9,637 nucleotides of DNA, from assembly GCA_003535195.1 (NCBI GenBank), contig DOHN01000046.1, forward strand, positions 14,904 through 24,540. The letters are read 5' to 3'. Below are positions 6,470-9,637 of the stretch, piece by piece (position 1 is the first letter of the stretch; each line of letters begins with the position of its first letter). A model generated the notes under the pieces. That model was not told where the DNA came from, did not search any database, and saw only the letters and a list, made by a program, of their open reading frames with translations. Both the position numbers and the translations under genes were made by a program. Source of the DNA: Ruminiclostridium sp. (GTDB lineage: Bacteria; Bacillota; Clostridia; DSM-8532).

Positions 6470-6524
6470 ATGCATCTATTTTATACTAATAACACAAGGG
6501 TTCCGGAGATTTTATCTGGAGCCT
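6470..6524 (+). repeat. 55-bp direct repeat, right copy, with terminator stem
   Basis: Matches 4589-4643 at 48 of 55 positions. Its hairpin (6498-6506 with 6516-6524) survives through G-T wobbles where the left copy has G-C pairs, and is followed by TTATTTCTTT, a weaker T-run. It starts 28 bases after the abi stop codon and probably terminates that gene. Confidence 0.8.
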
Positions 6525-7008
6525 TATTTCTTTAAATCCTTTTTCTACAGCGTTCATTATTCCAACATTGGTAAATTTTCAAGGATTCGAGCCACTGCTT
6601 TAATGATTGAGGTATTTGTTGATGACCATATGGTAAAACGAGTTGCTCAGGGGGAATTATCTTAATTCTCCCTTTCCCATATTTTTTGACATCAAAACCG
6701 TCAATTAAGTGACAATTAACAGTGTCAACTTTAGGCCACTTTAGATTAGCAGCTACAGGATACTTATAAAAAATACAGAGGAAACATGGTTTAGAGATTT
6801 TGTATGGCCAAGAACATATAGATTATTACAAACACGTCAATCGATGTATTCCTTGATTCAAGGGATAGACAAATTTTGATTCAGCGATTAAATTCCGGGT
6901 AATCCTGGCTTGGCACTAAAAATCTTTTTTTACATGCAAAAGCATGGTATTATGGGTAAAAGCAATGATATTATGCAGATAAGTGCGATTCAAGGGAGGA
7001 AAAAACAG
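6525..7008. other. 484-bp stretch without a recognisable gene
   Basis: A frame ending at TAA 6663-6665 (FSRIRATALMIEVFVDDHMV and on) has no proper start; it may be a decayed remnant but I do not recognise it. The same stop overlaps an imperfect stem (GGGGAATTA at 6651-6659 with TAATTCTCCC at 6664-6673) that could be a weak terminator. A TTGACA box lies at 6686-6691 with no good -10 partner. A short palindrome (CATGC, AAAA, GCATG) lies at 6933-6946 upstream of the methyltransferase gene. Frames between 6730 and 6900 are interrupted by stops. No RNA gene is seen. Confidence 0.5.
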
Positions 7009-7755
7009 ATGGATTATACAGGAATTAACGCGAACGTGATAGATAGCTGGATTGAAAAAGGATGGAAGTGGGGCATACCAATTTCTCATGAGCAGTTTGT
7101 TGACGCACTTAATGGCAAATGGTCGATGCTTTTGACGCCAACCAAGCCTGTTCCTAAAGACTGGTATCCTGATTTGGATGGCAAAAGAGTTCTCGGACTT
7201 GCTTCAGGGGGCGGCCAACAAATGCCGATTTTTGCCGCGCTCGGGGCTGAATGTACACTCCTTGATTATTCCGAGATGCAGATAAAGAGCGATTTGTCTG
7301 TCGCGGAAAGAGAAGGCTATAAAATCAATGCTATACGTGCGGACATGACGAAGCCGTTGCCATTTGACAACAATTCATTTGATTTGGTTTTTCATCCCGT
7401 ATCAAACTGCTATATAGAGGATGTTATGCATGTTTGGAAAGAGTGTTACCGTATCCTGAAAAAAGGCGGCAAACTGATGGCCGGATTGGATAATGGGATT
7501 AATTTCCTCTTTGATGAGGATGAAAAGGAAATTACATATCGCCTTCCGTTTAATCCATTACAGGACCGGAAATTGCTGAAATCGTTAGAAAAAGAAGATT
7601 CCGGTATTCAGTTCTCACACACGCTCGAAGAGCAAATCCGCGGACAGCTAAAAGTGGGCTTTACGCTGCTGGATCTTTACGAAGATACGAATGGGGAGGG
7701 CTGTCTTCATGAATATGGCGTGCCTACGTTTTGGGCAACTCTGGCTATGAAGTAA
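7009..7755 (+). CDS. class I SAM-dependent methyltransferase
   Basis: Probably transfers a methyl group from S-adenosylmethionine to an unknown small-molecule substrate. The start is ATG 7009, eight bases after AGGGAGGA (6993-7000); the longer frame from TTG 6910 has no ribosome site. The 248-residue product has a family-specific N-terminus (WIEKGWKWGIPIS). The Rossmann motif I is RVLGLASGGGQQMPIFAALG (60-79) instead of the commoner DLGCGTG. Next come LLDYSEMQI (acidic residue for the SAM ribose, 84-92), a motif near ADMTKPLPFDNNSFDLVFHP (111-130) and the Methyltransf_11-type helix VWKECYRILKKGGKLMAGLD (142-161). The domain seems complete, and the C-terminal part (165-248) may cover the substrate. 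It is transcribed alone. The substrate cannot be inferred from the neighbours. Confidence 0.9.
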   Translation: MDYTGINANVIDSWIEKGWKWGIPISHEQFVDALNGKWSMLLTPTKPVPKDWYPDLDGKRVLGLASGGGQQMPIFAALGAECTLLDYSEMQIKSDLSVAEREGYKINAIRADMTKPLPFDNNSFDLVFHPVSNCYIEDVMHVWKECYRILKKGGKLMAGLDNGINFLFDEDEKEITYRLPFNPLQDRKLLKSLEKEDSGIQFSHTLEEQIRGQLKVGFTLLDLYEDTNGEGCLHEYGVPTFWATLAMK

Positions 7756-7843
7756 TTTCAATGTAAAAGAGCAATTTTTATTTATCGTTATTGGCGGTAA
7801 AATTTAGTTCCTACCATAAAAATCTTTTTTGTGCTTGATAAGC

Positions 7844-7849
7844 TATAAT
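7844..7849 (+). promoter_or_regulatory. -10 box of a putative promoter for the membrane-protein gene
   Basis: A perfect TATAAT lies at 7844-7849, about 120 bp upstream of the ATG at 7973. The -35 region (a T-rich stretch around 7821-7830) is not close to consensus, so the promoter is tentative. Confidence 0.4.
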
Positions 7850-7894
7850 TATATAGAGGTAATTGCTTTTACAACATACAAATAACAGGAATAT

Positions 7895-7958
7895 GCGTGA
7901 CAGTCTGAAACTGCTATATATGACACGCCGACAAACAGGAATTTGAAGCGCAGGCTTC
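7895..7958 (+). promoter_or_regulatory. structured leader of the membrane-protein gene
   Basis: Two possible RNA hairpins precede the gene. The first has GCGTG (7895-7899) with CACGC (7924-7928), enclosing CAGT/ACTG (7901-7904 with 7910-7913). The second has GAAGC (7945-7949) with GCTTC (7954-7958), which abuts the Shine-Dalgarno AGGAGGG. The second could affect ribosome access. No known riboswitch family is recognised. Confidence 0.35.
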
Positions 7959-7972
7959 AGGAGGGATTATAA

Positions 7973-8443
7973 ATGAGCAAAGAGTTGTTAAAACTGCCGT
8001 TATGCACTTTTGCAGCCGGCATTATATTGCGAACGGCCGATTACATTACTGCTCGTCTATTGCTTCGAGATACTACCGAATGGACTTTTGAAATGGGAAC
8101 TATCGCATTTTATGTTCGGCTGTTTTTGAGCGTCGCTCTGCTTGTGGGTATCGGGCTATTATTGCGTAAAAGATACAGTAGAATTATTTTTATAAAGTCT
8201 ACAACACTCCTTATGTTCTATTCCATTGTGATTTTGGCCATAGAACAGATTGCACAGCATTTTGGCTCATATAATATGGGCATCCATTATCTGTATGCAC
8301 CTGTTGACATGTTTACTGTTATTACATCAATTGCAGCGAGAATAAGCGGTGCCGAGAGAATTAATTGGCTGTATGCAATTCCCTCATTGTTTGCACCCTA
8401 TTTGTTTTTGCTGTTCAGTAAAAAATCGGCATCCGAGGACTAA
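7973..8443 (+). CDS. small multi-pass membrane protein of unknown function
   Basis: ATG 7973 is preceded by AGGAGGG seven bases upstream. The 156-residue product has about four hydrophobic segments: around 8-30 (PLCTFAAGIILRTADYITAR), 44-65 (IAFYVRLFLSVALLVGIGLL), 73-95 (IKSTTLLMFYSIVILAIEQI) and 132-149 (WLYAIPSLFAPYLFLLF). A less hydrophobic stretch around 107-120 (LYAPVDMFTVITSI) may also enter the membrane. Basic residues LRKRYSR (64-70) lie between segments two and three and suggest a cytoplasmic loop; the C-terminus is short and charged. I do not recognise the family and see no catalytic motif. It lies 217 bp after the methyltransferase gene, apparently with its own promoter and a hairpin-rich leader. 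Confidence 0.8.
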   Translation: MSKELLKLPLCTFAAGIILRTADYITARLLLRDTTEWTFEMGTIAFYVRLFLSVALLVGIGLLLRKRYSRIIFIKSTTLLMFYSIVILAIEQIAQHFGSYNMGIHYLYAPVDMFTVITSIAARISGAERINWLYAIPSLFAPYLFLLFSKKSASED

Positions 8444-8502
8444 AGGGAGAATGATGCGGATTACATACAATCTAGGCGAAAATAGAAAAGTCTGAACTTA
8501 TG

Positions 8503-8536
8503 ATAAACATTCAACGTTATGGATTTGAATGTTTAT
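8503..8536. terminator. perfect 12-bp inverted repeat
   Basis: ATAAACATTCAA (8503-8514) and TTGAATGTTTAT (8525-8536) are perfectly complementary around a ten-base spacer. It lies 60 bp after the membrane-protein gene. No T-run follows directly, so it may be a weak terminator, an mRNA-stabilising hairpin or a protein-binding site. Confidence 0.5.
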
Positions 8537-8568
8537 AAGTGTAAATATTCATTTTTTAATGGCATAAG

Positions 8569-8607
8569 AAAAGGCATATATCCTGTTAAATGGAGCTATG
8601 CCTTTTT
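8569..8607. terminator. probable terminator between convergent genes
   Basis: AAAAGGCATA (8569-8578) pairs with TATGCCTTTT (8597-8606), giving a GGCATA core flanked by A and T runs on both strands. It ends 21 bp before the stop codon of the leftward hydrolase gene and lies downstream of the rightward membrane-protein gene. It could serve both directions. Confidence 0.65.
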
Positions 8608-8627
8608 CATTTATAACATAAAATTTA

Positions 8628-9271
8628 TTAATTCTGCTGGGCGGCCGGGACCATAGCCTGGGCGTATTCCAAACCAAGACCATATGCTCCGCCATATTCT
8701 TTGATAATAGAAGTAACCGCCTGGTAGGTGTCCTTATTTGCCCAGTCACGCTGCATTTCCAATAAAGCGGCTTGCCAGGTTACCGGTTTTACTCCAGCCT
8801 GTATCATTCTTTTAAGTGCCATGTTGTGCGCTTCACAGCTGCTGCCTGCACAGGCGTCCGCAACCACATACACTTCATAGCCATCCTCCATAGCGCTAAG
8901 TGCAGGCAGCGCCACGCAGACTTCTGTCCAAAGGCCCGCCAAGAGCAGCTTGTTGCGGTTAGTCCCTTCCACAGCTTTTTTAAAATTGGTGTCTTCCCAC
9001 GCATTCAGTGTTGTTCGATCGATTGGCATAATATCCGGGAAAACGGATTGTATACGGCTGACTAAGGGGCCTGAAAATTTTTGAGCTTCTACAGTTGATA
9101 ACACGATAGGTATGCTTAATGCCTGAGCTGTTTTGGCAAGTCCTGTTGCCGCATTTAATACGATATTTCGTGAAGTGCTTTCCACACCAAAAAACACTGT
9201 GGCTCAAAATCAATCAGGCAGATCGTAACTTGTGTGGGATCCAATAAAGAATTTTGGTATGCTCTTATTAT
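8628..9271 (-). pseudogene. YcaC-like isochorismatase-family hydrolase, frameshifted
   Basis: Leftward gene of the cysteine-hydrolase superfamily, related to YcaC. The reading frame from 9197 to 8628 gives NIVLNAATGLAKTAQALSIP, FSGPLVSRIQSVFPD, TLNAWEDTNF, LLLAGLWTEVCVALPALSAM (with the catalytic-type Cys) and MQRDWANKDTY. The expected N-terminus, IRAYQNSLLDPTQV and TICLIDFEPQ with the catalytic Asp, lies in another frame upstream. The frames join if one T is added to the T6 run at 9189-9194. A Shine-Dalgarno AAGGAG (9277-9282) is well placed, but the codon at 9271-9269 is ATA, not ATG. Repaired, the product would be about 214 residues, the usual size. The GTG at 9197 has no ribosome site and would give a product without the Asp. 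Either a decayed gene or sequence errors. Confidence 0.85.
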
Positions 9272-9343
9272 TTTTACTCCTTGTTAATTTTTGTGTTTAG
9301 TTCTATCCATGAGATCTTGTGCTTATGCATACCGGTGTTTTGC

Positions 9344-9372
9344 CTTTTAATAATGTAAAGTTTCCTTGACAA
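9344..9372 (-). promoter_or_regulatory. possible leftward promoter of the hydrolase gene
   Basis: On the minus strand TTGTCA (9372-9367) and TAAAAG (9349-9344) are spaced by 17 bases, directed at the hydrolase gene. The -35 box lies inside the left direct repeat, so a regulator bound there would affect both directions. The -10 match is weak. Confidence 0.3.
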
Positions 9373-9374
9373 AA
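9352..9374. repeat. operator-like direct repeat, left copy
   Basis: AATGTAAAG, three variable bases, then CCTTGAC and AAAA. It matches 9398-9420 at 19 of 23 positions. It overlaps the -35 box of the regulator promoter, a usual position for an autorepressor site. Similar GTAAAG-type sites occur before small XRE regulator genes of Firmicutes. Confidence 0.6.
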
Positions 9375-9394
9375 GTACTTTTTCACACTATACT
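9366..9394 (+). promoter_or_regulatory. near-consensus promoter of the XRE regulator gene
   Basis: TTGACA (9366-9371), a 17-base spacer and TATACT (9389-9394). Transcription would start near 9401, inside the right direct repeat, giving a leader of about 37 nt before the TTG start at 9438. Confidence 0.85.
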
Positions 9395-9397
9395 AAA

Positions 9398-9420
9398 AAT
9401 GTAAAGGAACCTTGTCAAAA
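9398..9420. repeat. operator-like direct repeat, right copy
   Basis: Second copy of the 23-bp repeat, 46 bases from the first. It covers the expected transcription start. Its AAGGAACCTT core is a partial inverted repeat, suiting a dimeric helix-turn-helix protein. Confidence 0.6.
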
Positions 9421-9437
9421 TGTTAGGGGGTGCTTTC

Positions 9438-9626
9438 TTGGAAAACAGAGTCGAACAGTTAAGAAAGGAGCGGGGGCTGAATCAAGAAGAATTTGCAAAA
9501 GCAATTCGTGTTTCAAGGCAAACAGTCAGTTCTATTGAGAATGGAAAGTATAATCCGTCTTTGGAATTGGCATTTATCATATCGGATTTTTTTAAAAAGC
9601 CCATAGAAGAAATTTTTATTAGGTAA
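9438..9626 (+). CDS. small XRE-family transcriptional regulator
   Basis: DNA-binding repressor made almost entirely of one helix-turn-helix domain (HTH_3, Cro/CI type): MENRVEQLRKERGLNQEEFA, then the recognition region VSRQTVSSIENGKYNPSLEL (about 28-47), and the family-typical end FFKKPIEEIFIR. I place the start at TTG 9438, seven bases after GGGGG (9426-9430), giving 62 residues. The in-frame ATG at 9420 lies in the operator repeat, only about 20 nt from the transcription start and without a ribosome site. The promoter is bracketed by direct repeats, so autoregulation is likely. Such small regulators often control one adjacent gene or operon; candidates are the divergent hydrolase or a gene beyond the right edge of the window. 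Confidence 0.92.
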   Translation: MENRVEQLRKERGLNQEEFAKAIRVSRQTVSSIENGKYNPSLELAFIISDFFKKPIEEIFIR

Positions 9627-9637
9627 TTGCGAAACTC

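Noticed and set aside
6583..6593. GGATTCGAGCC, resembling a tRNA T-arm
   Set aside because: No matching T-stem, anticodon arm or acceptor stem can be drawn around it on either strand.
6456..6665. 69-codon frame after the abi gene
   Set aside because: It begins at a TTG within the abi downstream region, crosses the terminator repeat and lacks a ribosome site; at most a remnant.
1..9637. CRISPR array or tandem repeat RNA antitoxin
   Set aside because: No regularly spaced repeat series was found. The abi leader has only a short partial repeat (TGTGACAT, TGTGATCAT), not the tandem repeats of ToxI-type RNAs.

Overview
The window looks like an accessory, much-rearranged stretch of a low-GC Gram-positive anaerobe of the class Clostridia. 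Purine-rich Shine-Dalgarno sites (AGGAGG-like), AT-rich intergenic DNA, IS1182- and IS3-type transposases, a large serine recombinase and a YcaC-like hydrolase with a small XRE regulator all point that way. The assignment is inference; no rRNA, tRNA or other marker is present.

Left part (1-2870): mobile-element debris. An IS1182-like transposase runs leftward off the window edge (1001 to 1). To its right is a 112-bp scrap of a serine recombinase gene (1068-1179) joined to unidentified coding remnants, including a small gene broken by a stop codon (1358-1672). One apparently intact small helical protein (1927-2358) follows. Next comes a second, longer serine recombinase remnant (2509-2871) whose middle repeats the 112-bp scrap and shares its frameshift.

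Middle (3004-6530): an intact GC-rich gene for a 501-residue protein I do not recognise (3004-4509), a strong terminator, and the 3' half of an IS3-family orfB. Then comes the most interesting locus: an Abi_2/AbiF-type abortive-infection HEPN protein (5456-6442). Its leader contains a promoter-like sequence and a compact, UACG-capped, terminator-like hairpin only 20 bp before the start codon. This is the layout expected of an AbiF-associated structured RNA. The IS3 remnant and the abi gene lie between two imperfect 55-bp direct repeats, each containing a terminator hairpin.

Right part (6530-9637): about 480 bp without a recognisable gene, then a class I SAM-dependent methyltransferase (7009-7755) and a small multi-pass membrane protein with a structured leader (7973-8443). 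A two-hairpin intergenic region follows. Last come a leftward YcaC-like isochorismatase-family gene, broken by a frameshift in a T-run and lacking a normal start codon, and a divergent small XRE repressor with a near-consensus promoter bracketed by 23-bp direct repeats. The probable story is repeated insertion and decay of mobile elements around a phage-defence cargo gene. No operon of several cooperating genes is evident apart from the RNA-leader/abi pair and the divergent regulator/hydrolase pair.
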